Positions 36,039-44,870 of a stretch of 64,000 bases of DNA are shown here, piece by piece. Within the stretch, counting starts at the first letter, position 1. Each line of letters starts with the position of its first letter. The DNA comes from Chryseobacterium vrystaatense. GTDB lineage: Bacteria > Bacteroidota > Bacteroidia > Flavobacteriales > Weeksellaceae. The DNA is taken from assembly GCF_000737765.1 (NCBI RefSeq), contig NZ_JPRI01000010.1:124001-188000 (forward strand). Direction: 5' to 3'. Both the position numbers and the translations under genes were made by a program. The notes beneath the pieces are model-generated. The model was not told the origin of the DNA. It did no database searches and was given only the letters and a program-made list of their open reading frames with translations.

Positions 36039-36046
36039 TACTTTTG
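36039..36046 (+). promoter_or_regulatory. -7 box of the ABC-F gene
   Basis: TACTTTTG matches TAnnTTTG and lies 39 bp before the ATG. No clear -33 element is visible. Confidence 0.5.
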
Positions 36047-36085
36047 CCGCTCAATACAAAATCAATATCAAACCATTACATTCCA

Positions 36086-37981
36086 ATGAATTACGTTTCT
36101 GTAGAAAATCTTACTAAATCTTATGGCATCAAAGTCTTATTCGAAAACATCTCTTTTCATGTAAATGAAGGGGACAAAATAGCCATTGTTGCCAAAAACG
36201 GAAGCGGAAAATCTACCCTTCTTAAAATTTTAATGGGGAAAGAAATTGCAGACAGCGGAACTGTGAATATTAATAAAGACATCCAGGTGGTTTTATTTGA
36301 CCAGGAGATCGATTTTGATTCTGATCTTACCATTGATGAGTTTATGATGACCCTAGATTCTGCGCCGATTCAGGCTCTGAAAAATTATCATAAATCGCTT
36401 CTTTCTACAGATTATGATTTCATTGAAAAAGCTTTGGCTGAAATGGAAATCCATAAAGCATGGGATCTGGAGAATGATATGAAACAAATTCTTTCTCAAT
36501 TGAAGATTACAGATCTTGACGCCAAAATGGGAACACTTTCCGGAGGACAGATCAAACGTGTTGCTTTAGCAAAATTGCTGACTGAAACAAGAGCCGAACA
36601 CAGACATACTCTTCTGATCATGGATGAGCCGACCAACCACCTTGATGTAGAAATGGTAGAATGGCTTGAAAGCTATCTAAGCAAGGCCAAAATCACATTA
36701 ATTCTGGTTACTCACGACAGGTATTTCCTGGATGCAGTCTGTGGAATTATCTGGGAAATGGAAGATAAAAACCTGTATTTCCATAATGGTTCTTATGCGA
36801 CTTATCTTGAAAACAAAATGATTCGTGAGGATAATTTGAATTCCACCATCGACAAAGCCAATAACCTTTACAGAAAAGAATTGGAATGGATGCGAAGACA
36901 GCCCAAAGCAAGAACTACAAAATCGAAATCCAGACAAGATGACTTTTACGAAACTGAAAAAATAGCAAAAACGGATACAAGAAAAGAATCTCTGGAGCTT
37001 GATTTCGAAATGAAGAGGCTTGGAAACAAAATTCTGGAGCTTCGGGATATTTCCAAAAGCTATGGTGATAAATTGTTATTGAAAGATTTCAGTTATCAGT
37101 TTCAACGAGGTGAGAAAGTAGGAATTGTAGGAAAAAATGGAGCTGGAAAATCTACATTACTGAATATCATACAAGGTCTTGAGCCAAAAGATTCCGGAGA
37201 AATTGAAACCGGAGAAACCATCAAATTCGGATATTTTTCACAAAAAGGACTGAAATATAAAGAAGATGAAAGAGTCATTGATTTTATCAAAGAAATTTCT
37301 GAAAACTTTCCTTTAGCCAATGGAAAAACGATTTCTGCATCACAATTCCTGCGACTGTTTCTTTTTGATGATCAGACCCAATATTCGCCTATTTCAAAAC
37401 TTTCGGGGGGTGAAAAAAGAAGGCTTCATCTGATGTACATTTTATATCAGAATCCTAACTTCCTGATATTTGATGAGCCTACCAACGATCTGGATCTTCC
37501 GACATTGACTGTACTGGAAAATTTCCTGCTGAACTTTCAGGGCAGCTTGATTATTGTATCTCACGACAGATACTTTATGGACAGAATTATTGACCATGTT
37601 CTGGCTTTTGAAGGGGAGGGAAAAATCAGAGACTTTATAGGAACTTTCTCAGAATACAGAGAAGCTAAGAGCCGCGAAGATGCACTGGAAAAAAATGCAT
37701 CATCCAAACCGGAACCTGTAAAAGAAATTGTTGTAGCAGCAACACCAGAAGTTTCTCAGACTTCTTCCTCAAAAAGAAAAATGTCTTTTAAAGAACAAAG
37801 AGAACTGGAAACTATAGAAAAAGAAATGCCTGAACTGGAACAAAGACGCGCCAAGATCATGGATCAGCTTAACAATGAAACGGAATACGAAAAGGTTGCC
37901 AAGCTTTCTGCAGAACTGGAAACGATTTCTGAAAAGCTGGAGGAATATGAGATGAGATGGCTGGAGCTTCAGGAAATTTAA
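36086..37981 (+). CDS. ABC-F family ATPase
   Basis: 631 residues with two ABC domains and no membrane part. Walker A is GSGKST near residue 40 and GAGKST in the second domain; signatures are LSGGQ and LSGGE, Walker B/E motifs MDEPTNHLD and FDEPTNDLD, and both H-loops are HDRYF. The linker is charged, and the C-terminus is a coiled coil (KEQRELETIEKEMPELEQRR). ABC-F proteins act on the ribosome E site; this one resembles the Uup/YdiF type. The ATG at 36086 is preferred because an upstream TTG lies inside the promoter. Confidence 0.92.
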   Translation: MNYVSVENLTKSYGIKVLFENISFHVNEGDKIAIVAKNGSGKSTLLKILMGKEIADSGTVNINKDIQVVLFDQEIDFDSDLTIDEFMMTLDSAPIQALKNYHKSLLSTDYDFIEKALAEMEIHKAWDLENDMKQILSQLKITDLDAKMGTLSGGQIKRVALAKLLTETRAEHRHTLLIMDEPTNHLDVEMVEWLESYLSKAKITLILVTHDRYFLDAVCGIIWEMEDKNLYFHNGSYATYLENKMIREDNLNSTIDKANNLYRKELEWMRRQPKARTTKSKSRQDDFYETEKIAKTDTRKESLELDFEMKRLGNKILELRDISKSYGDKLLLKDFSYQFQRGEKVGIVGKNGAGKSTLLNIIQGLEPKDSGEIETGETIKFGYFSQKGLKYKEDERVIDFIKEISENFPLANGKTISASQFLRLFLFDDQTQYSPISKLSGGEKRRLHLMYILYQNPNFLIFDEPTNDLDLPTLTVLENFLLNFQGSLIIVSHDRYFMDRIIDHVLAFEGEGKIRDFIGTFSEYREAKSREDALEKNASSKPEPVKEIVVAATPEVSQTSSSKRKMSFKEQRELETIEKEMPELEQRRAKIMDQLNNETEYEKVAKLSAELETISEKLEEYEMRWLELQEI

Positions 37982-37993
37982 ATAAGTTATAGA

Positions 37994-38046
37994 TTTTTAG
38001 AGTAAGAGCGTATAAGATTTTATATCAATCGCTTTTACTCTAAAAA
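37994..38046. terminator. Bidirectional terminator
   Basis: Two 17-nt arms (37994-38010 and 38030-38046) starting TTTTTAGAGTAA pair at 16 of 17 positions around a 19-nt loop, between convergent genes. Confidence 0.7.
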
Positions 38047-38058
38047 CCTCAAACTCTA

Positions 38059-39114
38059 CTATAAGTAAACTACTTTCTCCCCTTTTGAACTTTCCACAGA
38101 AGCATCTATAATTTTCATATTCTGAACGACTTCTCTTCCCTGTGATGGAAGTGCATAGCCAAAGACTATAAATTCGTAGATCTGTTGGTAATAATCCATA
38201 TAATTTCCGGGCTCGCTTGAAGTCAGAATTCTTTCTGTTTCTGAATTTTCATTTAAAAAGTTTAGAATTCCATCAGTTCCTTCTAAAGGTTCAGTCCATT
38301 CATTCCCATACACTGGTATAGCTCCTGCAACCAGTTCATTTTCTTGATTATCGGTTCTTTCCTGCAGAAAACTTCCTTTTTCTCCGTGAATAGCATAAGC
38401 GTAATGAGCCTCTTTGGTAAAAACAGATGATTTCAGTCTAACCCTCAAGCCATCTTTATAATATAGAAGGATTTCAAAATAATCATTGGCATATTCTTCT
38501 CCTTTCATAGAGAAAACGTCTGCAAATAATTTTTCAGGGTATCCAAAATACTGTACTGCCTGATCTACAAGATGGGCACCAAGATCATGAAGTGAGCCGG
38601 AACCGGTTTGTTGTGGATCTTCTTTATGCTGCTTCCCGCTTGGTGTAGTTCGGAATCTGTCGAAACGGATCTCCGCTTCTTTAATAGTCCCCAGTTTCCC
38701 TTCGCTCAGTATTTTATGTACCTGTAAAAAATCTCGGTCAAATCTTCTGTTTTGGTATACACTTAAGAATAAGCCCTTTTCTTCTGCAAGATTCACAAGC
38801 TGCTCTGCTTCTGAAACACTTACCGTAAAAGGTTTTTCGACGATTATATTTTTCCCTGCTTCAAGTGCCATTTTAGCATATTCAAAATGCGTCTGTACAG
38901 GTGTATTGATAATCACAAGTTCAATATCTGCATTTTGAAGCATCTCTTCTACTGAACGGTAGATTGTTGCTTGCGGATATTTTTCTTTAGATTCTTCTTT
39001 GGTTCTTTCTACGACAGCAGCCATAAAAAATCCCGGATGTTCTTTCAAAAATGGAGCATGAAATACTTTTCCGCTCATTCCAAAGGCACAGAGTCCTGCT
39101 TTTATCAATTGCAT
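38059..39114 (-). CDS. Gfo/Idh/MocA family oxidoreductase
   Basis: 351 residues. N-terminal Rossmann fold (IKAGLCAFGMSGKVFHAPFL), then DIELVIINTPVQTHFEYAKMAL, NIIVEKPFTVSVSEAE with the EKP motif, and a GSGSLHDLGAHLVDQAVQYFG segment that carries the catalytic-region Asp/His. The family oxidises or reduces sugars, inositols and related compounds with NAD(P). The substrate is not deducible from its isolated position. Confidence 0.9.
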   Translation of the reverse strand: MQLIKAGLCAFGMSGKVFHAPFLKEHPGFFMAAVVERTKEESKEKYPQATIYRSVEEMLQNADIELVIINTPVQTHFEYAKMALEAGKNIIVEKPFTVSVSEAEQLVNLAEEKGLFLSVYQNRRFDRDFLQVHKILSEGKLGTIKEAEIRFDRFRTTPSGKQHKEDPQQTGSGSLHDLGAHLVDQAVQYFGYPEKLFADVFSMKGEEYANDYFEILLYYKDGLRVRLKSSVFTKEAHYAYAIHGEKGSFLQERTDNQENELVAGAIPVYGNEWTEPLEGTDGILNFLNENSETERILTSSEPGNYMDYYQQIYEFIVFGYALPSQGREVVQNMKIIDASVESSKGEKVVYL

Positions 39115-39201
39115 ATGTATATTTTTTAAACAAATATATTCAATAATCCTCAGTTTAGCAGCTTACAAAAGCAACCTGTACTATTATCAGATTCTTAAGA
39201 T

Positions 39202-39266
39202 ATGATAAAAATCATTTTATTGTTTTTATTAATTCTAAATTAATCTTTTTCAAATTCCTATTTTTG
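39202..39266 (+). promoter_or_regulatory. Promoter of the siderophore receptor with possible Fur-like site
   Basis: TATTTTTG at 39259-39266 is a -7 box 35 bp before the ATG. Upstream, ATGAT-AAAA-ATCAT at 39202-39215 is a short inverted repeat that loosely resembles a Fur operator half-site pair. Fur control is expected for such receptors but the match is weak. Confidence 0.35.
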
Positions 39267-39301
39267 CCGCTATTTAAAACTATTCTACATAAAAATAATA
39301 A

Positions 39302-41584
39302 ATGAAAAAACAGCTAGCTTCTTTAGGATTTTTATTGACAGCCTTATCTTTAAGTGCCCAAATGAAAAACCTTGAAACTGATACCATCAGGTCTCAAACC
39401 ATTGAAGATATTAATCTTCACAAAACTGGAAATCCCAATCAGGCAAAAACATTATCTACAAAGTCTGCACTTACGGTAATGGAAAATCCTCAGGCCATCT
39501 CAATCGTTACACACGAAATCATTGAACAGCAACAAGCGAAGCAACTGGGCGATGTTATTCAAAATATAAACGGTATGTATATCACTTCATCCAGAGGAAA
39601 TTCTCAGGATAGTTTCGGAGGCCGTGGTTTTATTTTAGGTAATGATAATATTTTTAAAAACGGAACGAGGGTTAACAGCGGAGTATTTCCTGAAGTAAGC
39701 GGTTTGGAAAGAGTTGAGGTATTGAAAGGAGCTAACGCTATGCTTTACGGAAATACAGCTGCAGGAGGGATCATCAATATGATCACAAAAAAACCTAAAT
39801 TCAAATTCGGAGGAAGCCTAGGACTTAACGGAGGAAGTTGGAATTCCTATAAGCCAACCGTCGACATTTATGGTCCGTTATCAAAAAACATTGCATTCAG
39901 AATAAACGGTGCCTATGAATATGCTGAAAGTTTCAGAGATGTGGTAGAATCACAGAAACATTACTTCAACCCCTCCATCTTATTCAACTTAGGTCCAAAG
40001 TCTCAATTAATCGTAGAAGCCGATTATCTCAAAAATAATTTTACTCCGGATTTCGGGATTGGTTCTATTACCAATAAAGACCTGAGCTATTCTTTGAACA
40101 ATGATGTTGACAGGAATACATTTTTCGGTACAGACTGGCAATATCAAAATGTAGAACAGGCTTCAACGAATGTGACATTCAATCATCAAATAAGTACCAA
40201 CTGGACATTGAATGCAGTTGCCTCTTACCAAAATTATGTAAAGGACTACTTCTCATCTGAGCGCGTACAATGGGGATATGATAAAAAAATATCTGATACT
40301 CGTTTATCCTGGACAAGACCCTTTAATAAAACAAACAACAGAAATAAGTATGGCTCTGCACAGGTAAATATTAACGGAGAATTTAACACTGGAAAAATAA
40401 ACCACAAATTATTAATTGGAGCTGATGCTGATTACAACCAGTCTGACGCTTATGCATTTAATGTAATAGCTCCAACCAATGTTCTATTTCTGGATGATCC
40501 TTCAACATGGGGAAATATCGCAATGCCAGACAGTGGTGAGAATTCGTTGACTAGAATCAATACAAGAAGAGTTGGAGCTTACGTACAGGATTATATAAGC
40601 TTAAATAAACAATTTAAAGTGATAGCAGGTATCCGTTGGTCTTATGTAGAAAATATGCCCTCTATAAAAACCACCTATGCAACAGCTGCAAAGCCTTTAG
40701 ATAAGAGTTTGGTTCAAAATTCGGCAACATCTGATCAGGCATTTTCACCAAAGGTGGGGCTGGTTTATATGCCTGACGATAATCTTTCTGTGTTTGCAAC
40801 TTATACGAATTCATTCGTTTCAAATGCTGGATATATGTCTAATGAAATTGGTTCTTTAGATACTTCCGGTACTGTTGCACAGGTGAGAGACAGAGTTAAT
40901 GCACTTCAGAAACAAGGTATAAACCCTACTACGATTGATCAGTACGAAATCGGAGCGAAGAAAAACCTTTGGAATAATGCCATTGCTATTAATCTTACTT
41001 TGTATCAGATTTTTCAAAACAATAATTATCAAAACTTTTTTTACGTAGATAACACCGGAACTGTACAGACCCCTGACACTAACCTTAAGGAATTTGCGGG
41101 TAAAATGAGAAGCCGCGGTGTTGAAGTGGATATTACAGGAAATCCTACAGAAAACCTTTCCATTATCGGTGGTTTCTCATATAATAATTCTGTTTATATC
41201 GATACTCCTGAAAAAGGATATGTAGAAAAACAAAGACTGGTAAGAACTCCTGCTACTACAGCCAATGCATCGGTATTTTATAAATTCACAAATTATGCAA
41301 AAGGGCTAAAAGTAGGAGCCGGTATTTATTATATCGGAGACAGAATTGCTGGTTGGAATGATTCAAAGTCTACCAATGTGACGAGAAAGGATGTAAGCAG
41401 AATGTTTGAATTAAAAGACTATACAACGGTGACCGTTTCCGTAGGATATGAATGGAAAAAATTCTCAATCCAGGGGAAAGTGGGGAACTTATTCGATGTA
41501 GTTAATTATAATGTACACGAAAATTATTCGGTAAACCCTATTACTCCGAGAAACTATTATTTCACAATGACATACAAACTTTAG
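39302..41584 (+). CDS. TonB-dependent siderophore receptor
   Basis: 760-residue outer-membrane receptor. Signal peptide ending at LSAQ, a plug domain with ENPQAISIVTHEIIEQQQAKQLGD, GGRGFILGNDNIFKNG, GLERVEVLKGANAMLYGNTA and GGIINMITKKP, then a 22-strand-type barrel ending RNYYFTMTYKL with an aromatic/hydrophobic terminus. The plug pattern is that of ferric-siderophore receptors such as FhuA/FoxA relatives. A PepSY-helix gene follows after 85 bp, a common partner in iron uptake. Confidence 0.92.
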   Translation: MKKQLASLGFLLTALSLSAQMKNLETDTIRSQTIEDINLHKTGNPNQAKTLSTKSALTVMENPQAISIVTHEIIEQQQAKQLGDVIQNINGMYITSSRGNSQDSFGGRGFILGNDNIFKNGTRVNSGVFPEVSGLERVEVLKGANAMLYGNTAAGGIINMITKKPKFKFGGSLGLNGGSWNSYKPTVDIYGPLSKNIAFRINGAYEYAESFRDVVESQKHYFNPSILFNLGPKSQLIVEADYLKNNFTPDFGIGSITNKDLSYSLNNDVDRNTFFGTDWQYQNVEQASTNVTFNHQISTNWTLNAVASYQNYVKDYFSSERVQWGYDKKISDTRLSWTRPFNKTNNRNKYGSAQVNINGEFNTGKINHKLLIGADADYNQSDAYAFNVIAPTNVLFLDDPSTWGNIAMPDSGENSLTRINTRRVGAYVQDYISLNKQFKVIAGIRWSYVENMPSIKTTYATAAKPLDKSLVQNSATSDQAFSPKVGLVYMPDDNLSVFATYTNSFVSNAGYMSNEIGSLDTSGTVAQVRDRVNALQKQGINPTTIDQYEIGAKKNLWNNAIAINLTLYQIFQNNNYQNFFYVDNTGTVQTPDTNLKEFAGKMRSRGVEVDITGNPTENLSIIGGFSYNNSVYIDTPEKGYVEKQRLVRTPATTANASVFYKFTNYAKGLKVGAGIYYIGDRIAGWNDSKSTNVTRKDVSRMFELKDYTTVTVSVGYEWKKFSIQGKVGNLFDVVNYNVHENYSVNPITPRNYYFTMTYKL

Positions 41585-41669
41585 AATTAAATACCGGAAT
41601 ATTTCATCATTCAAAGGGGAAATTGCATTTTTGCAGTTTCCTTTTTTAAATTAAACAAAACAATACGAT

Positions 41670-42185
41670 ATGGATAAGATCAAGGACACACGAAGTTTCA
41701 TGAGAATCACACACCGCTATCTGGGATATTTTCTGGCAGGCATAATGGCTGTGTATGCACTAAGCGGAGTTTTGCTGGTTTACAGGGATACAGATTTCCT
41801 TAAAAAGGAAAAGAAATATGATAAAACCGTAGCTGTCAATCTTTCAGAAAAGGAGCTGGGAAAAGAATTAAAGATCAAAGGTCTTGAAATAGAGAAAACA
41901 GAAGGAAATATCCTTCATTTTAAGCAGGGAACTTATGACACTGCATCGGGAAAGGCACAATATTCTAAAATGGAACTGCCATTTTTGCTGGATAAAATGG
42001 TAAAACTCCATAAATCCCAGTCAAAGGAAACATTGTCACCTCTGAATACATTTTTTGGAATCTCCTTATTTTTCTTTGTAATTTCAAGTTTCTGGATGTT
42101 TAACCCTAAAACAAAAGCTTTTAAAAGAGGAATCAAATTTGCTATTGCAGGCCTCATTATTTCGATTATCCTGTTGTGTATTTAG
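41670..42185 (+). CDS. PepSY-associated TM-helix protein
   Basis: 171 residues. A first transmembrane helix (YLGYFLAGIMAVYALSGVLLVY) follows RITHRYLG, typical of PepSY_TM proteins, then a periplasmic segment of about 80 residues, then two C-terminal helices (FFGISLFFFVISSFWMF and FAIAGLIISIILLCI). Such proteins often accompany siderophore receptors and may reduce or release iron from siderophores in the periplasm; that role is inferred from context. Confidence 0.82.
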   Translation: MDKIKDTRSFMRITHRYLGYFLAGIMAVYALSGVLLVYRDTDFLKKEKKYDKTVAVNLSEKELGKELKIKGLEIEKTEGNILHFKQGTYDTASGKAQYSKMELPFLLDKMVKLHKSQSKETLSPLNTFFGISLFFFVISSFWMFNPKTKAFKRGIKFAIAGLIISIILLCI

Positions 42186-42345
42186 ATTACAAAATTATCA
42201 AAAAAACAACCAAATAATTCACATTCCCATTCTGCTTAAATTAACACTTTTTCTGAGTTTTTATCTAAAATTAAGAAGCTTGGCACATTTCTTGTTTTTT
42301 CTTTAACCTACAAATGATAACATTTAATTATTAAAATAATAAATT

Positions 42346-42939
42346 ATGAAAAAACTAATTTTTGCAGGAATATTGGCAGCAACAGGTTTGACTGCGACAG
42401 CTAATGCTCAGATTCAAAAAGGTAACTGGCTAGTAGGTAGTAAATTAATCTCCAGTAATTTTGGTTTAAACACCGGAGGAGGATATAATATCGCTATACA
42501 GCCACAAGGTGCTTACTTTATTCAGGATAATGTAGCAGTGGGTGGATATGTAGACTTGGGTATTAATAAAGTTACTAATGGAAGCCCTACAGAATTTACT
42601 TACGGTGTAGGTGGTTTGGGTCGTTATTATCTATCACCGGGAGAAAAAGGTGTTGATAACTTACTTCACCACGGAAGATGGTTCCTAGAAGGTAACGTAG
42701 GTATCGGAGGAAGATCAGTAGAAAATGCAGATTCTACAACTGGTTTAGATTTTGGTGCTGGTCCTGGGTATTCTTATTTTATTACACCAAACATCGGAAT
42801 TGAAGGTTTAGTAAAATATAAAGGTAGAGCAGGATTCGGTAGCGAAGGTTTAAATTCAAATATTACTTTCAACGTAGGATTCAGTATTTACTTACCTACT
42901 TCAAAAGCTAAGGAAGTAGCGAATGATGTAAGAAATTAA
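42346..42939 (+). CDS. Outer-membrane beta-barrel protein
   Basis: 197 residues. Signal peptide MKKLIFAGILAATGLTATANAQ, then a repeated amphipathic strand pattern with many glycines (GGGYNIAIQPQGAYFI, VAVGGYVDLGINK, YGVGGLGRYYL, FNVGFSIYLP). The size suits an OmpW/OmpX-like 8-stranded barrel. No function can be assigned. It has its own strong terminator. Confidence 0.78.
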   Translation: MKKLIFAGILAATGLTATANAQIQKGNWLVGSKLISSNFGLNTGGGYNIAIQPQGAYFIQDNVAVGGYVDLGINKVTNGSPTEFTYGVGGLGRYYLSPGEKGVDNLLHHGRWFLEGNVGIGGRSVENADSTTGLDFGAGPGYSYFITPNIGIEGLVKYKGRAGFGSEGLNSNITFNVGFSIYLPTSKAKEVANDVRN

Positions 42940-42966
42940 TCATTTCAACTTACCTCATAAAAAATG

Positions 42967-42999
42967 AAATCGCCCCGAAATAAATTTCGGGGCGATTTT
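42967..42999. terminator. Strong bidirectional terminator
   Basis: A perfect 15-bp stem (42967-42981 with 42984-42998) with core CGCCCCG and a two-base loop, between convergent genes. The U-tracts are short. Confidence 0.8.
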
Positions 43000-43037
43000 C
43001 GTACAAATTAAAACTAAACTATAAAAAATCAAATAAA

Positions 43038-43673
43038 TCATGTATTGGGTTGGGGCGTATATCTTAGATACGGTTTTACTTCTGTAACTCCTTTCGGGAA
43101 TATTTTTCTGGCGTCTTCTGTAGAAATTGCCGGAGGCACAATAACATCGTCCCCGGTTTCCCAATTGACGGGAGTTGCTACTTTGTGCGAATCAACCAAT
43201 TGGAGGGAATCAAGAACCCTAAGGATCTCATTAAAGTTTCTTCCTGTAGAAGCCGGATAAGTAATGATCAATCTTACTTTTTTATCAGGATCAATGATCA
43301 GCAGAGAACGGACGGTAGCAGTAACCGATGCGTTTGGATGAATAAAATCATAAAGCTCAGAAATTCTTCTGTCTTTATCCGCGATAATAGGAAACTGTAC
43401 ATCGGTGTGTTGGGTTTCATTGATATCTTTGATCCAATTCTGATGATCTTCTACTCCATCCACACTTAAAGCAATAACTTTGGTTTCTCTTTTATCAAAC
43501 TCTGATTTCAGCTTGGAAGTATACCCTAATTCTGTAGTGCATACCGGTGTATAATCCGCAGGATGTGAAAATAAAATTCCCCATGAGTTTCCTAAGAATT
43601 CATGGAATTTAATATCACCTAAAGACGTCTCTGCATGAAAGTCCGGTGCTGTATCTCCTAGTTTGATTGACAT
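43038..43673 (-). CDS. 1-Cys peroxiredoxin (Prx6 type)
   Basis: 211 residues. The peroxidatic cysteine is in SHPADYTPVCTTELG (C45), the Prx6-type active site, followed by SVDGVEDHQNWIKDI, FPIIADKDRRISELYD, RSLLIIDPDKKVRLIITYPASTGRN and the long C-terminal extension typical of the group. It reduces H2O2 and organic peroxides in the cytosol. The promoter carries a notable inverted repeat at 43690-43710. Confidence 0.92.
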   Translation of the reverse strand: MSIKLGDTAPDFHAETSLGDIKFHEFLGNSWGILFSHPADYTPVCTTELGYTSKLKSEFDKRETKVIALSVDGVEDHQNWIKDINETQHTDVQFPIIADKDRRISELYDFIHPNASVTATVRSLLIIDPDKKVRLIITYPASTGRNFNEILRVLDSLQLVDSHKVATPVNWETGDDVIVPPAISTEDARKIFPKGVTEVKPYLRYTPQPNT

Positions 43674-43689
43674 AATATTCTGCTTTTAT

Positions 43690-43726
43690 AGTCTACAAAT
43701 TTAGTAGACTTTTTGGAACTGGCAAA
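43690..43726 (-). promoter_or_regulatory. Peroxiredoxin promoter with inverted repeat over the -7 box
   Basis: On the minus strand TTTG (43726-43723), 19 bp, then TAAATTTG (43703-43696): a consensus promoter. A perfect 7-bp inverted repeat AGTCTAC-N7-GTAGACT (43690-43710) is centred on the -7 box, placed so that a bound repressor would block RNA polymerase. Confidence 0.6.
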
Positions 43727-43767
43727 TTTTTTGTTGAAAATTTATATCTTTAATTAAAATTTTATTC

Positions 43768-44652
43768 ATGGAGAAAATTGGACACAGCTACATAGACGTA
43801 ATTTACAGGGTTTTGGAAAGCTGGTATATGAGGTTTGCCGAGCTTACCCCGAAGCTTATTGTCGGGATTTTGGTATTTTCTTTTTTTCTTATTACCAGTA
43901 AATATCTGAGCATAGGTGCTGTAAAACTATTTCATAAATTTTTTCCTAAAAGCCAAAAGGAAAGCTCTCTTGTTACGTTAATAAGTATATTCAGGTTTCT
44001 GATCATGCTGATGGGAACTTTCATTGCACTGGAAATTATGGGCTTCAGTGGATTCCTCTGGAAGTTTATCGGAAGTTTGGGAGTAGCCGGGGTTATTGCC
44101 GGGGTTGCACTAAAGGATTTGGTTTCTAGTATCTTTTCGGGAATGCTTATCGGTATTGACAAAGCGTTTAAAATAGGAGATTATATCACAATAGGAGCTC
44201 ATTCCGGAACAGTTCAGGAAATAGGTTTCTTAACGACAAAACTCATTACGGATGATGGAAAGAAAGCTTATATTCCCAACCAGGTTATTTTTAATGCTCC
44301 TTTTTATAATATTACAGCTTCACCACAACGGAGAATTATTTTAAATTTTGAAATTCCGGCAGATGAAGATATCAGCAAAGCACAGAAAGGAATGCTGGAT
44401 GTTATTAAGAATCTTGATAGTGTAGACCGACTGGATACATCAGAAGTTATTTTAACGGATCTTAAACAGGGTAATTTTAACCTCCAGGCTAAGTTCTGGA
44501 TGAAGGTAGGCGCCAGCATGGTTCAGTTAAAAAGCGAAGCTTATCTGAAGATCAAGGAGCGTCTGGATGCTGACCATATACAACTCGTAACGCCTACGAG
44601 CATCAGCATTACAAATGGCGAACCTCTTCCCATTGAAAATCAGAATCAATAA
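43768..44652 (+). CDS. Small-conductance mechanosensitive channel (MscS family)
   Basis: 294 residues. Three N-terminal membrane segments, the third being the pore helix GFSGFLWKFIGSLGVAGVIAGVALKDLVSS, followed by the beta domain FKIGDYITIGAHSGTVQEIGFLTTKLITDDGKKAYIPNQVIF, and a C-terminal alpha/beta domain. It opens on membrane tension to release solutes after osmotic down-shock. Length matches E. coli MscS. Confidence 0.93.
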   Translation: MEKIGHSYIDVIYRVLESWYMRFAELTPKLIVGILVFSFFLITSKYLSIGAVKLFHKFFPKSQKESSLVTLISIFRFLIMLMGTFIALEIMGFSGFLWKFIGSLGVAGVIAGVALKDLVSSIFSGMLIGIDKAFKIGDYITIGAHSGTVQEIGFLTTKLITDDGKKAYIPNQVIFNAPFYNITASPQRRIILNFEIPADEDISKAQKGMLDVIKNLDSVDRLDTSEVILTDLKQGNFNLQAKFWMKVGASMVQLKSEAYLKIKERLDADHIQLVTPTSISITNGEPLPIENQNQ

Positions 44653-44661
44653 AAAAATAGT

Positions 44662-44687
44662 AACCGCTTTAATAAAGGCGGTTTTTT
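44662..44687 (+). terminator. Terminator after mscS-type gene
   Basis: AACCGC (44662-44667) and GCGGTT (44678-44683) followed by T residues. Confidence 0.7.
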
Positions 44688-44810
44688 ATTTCTTATTTAT
44701 TTACAGTGCTTTAAATTAAGACTATCATTCCGGTGTAGTTTGATAACGGAATGATCTGGAACCAAGGGCGGACCAATTATAACACAGAACAGACATTTTC
44801 CACATCGTGG

Positions 44811-44846
44811 TTAAAATAAAAGACCGTTCCAAAAATGGAACGGTCT
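44811..44846 (-). terminator. Minus-strand terminator of sucC
   Basis: AGACCGTTCC (44821-44830) pairs with GGAACGGTCT (44837-44846), a 10-bp stem; the flanking plus-strand A-rich run gives the U-rich tail on the minus strand. Confidence 0.75.
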
Positions 44847-44870
44847 TTCTATTTATTTAAAAGTTCAGGC

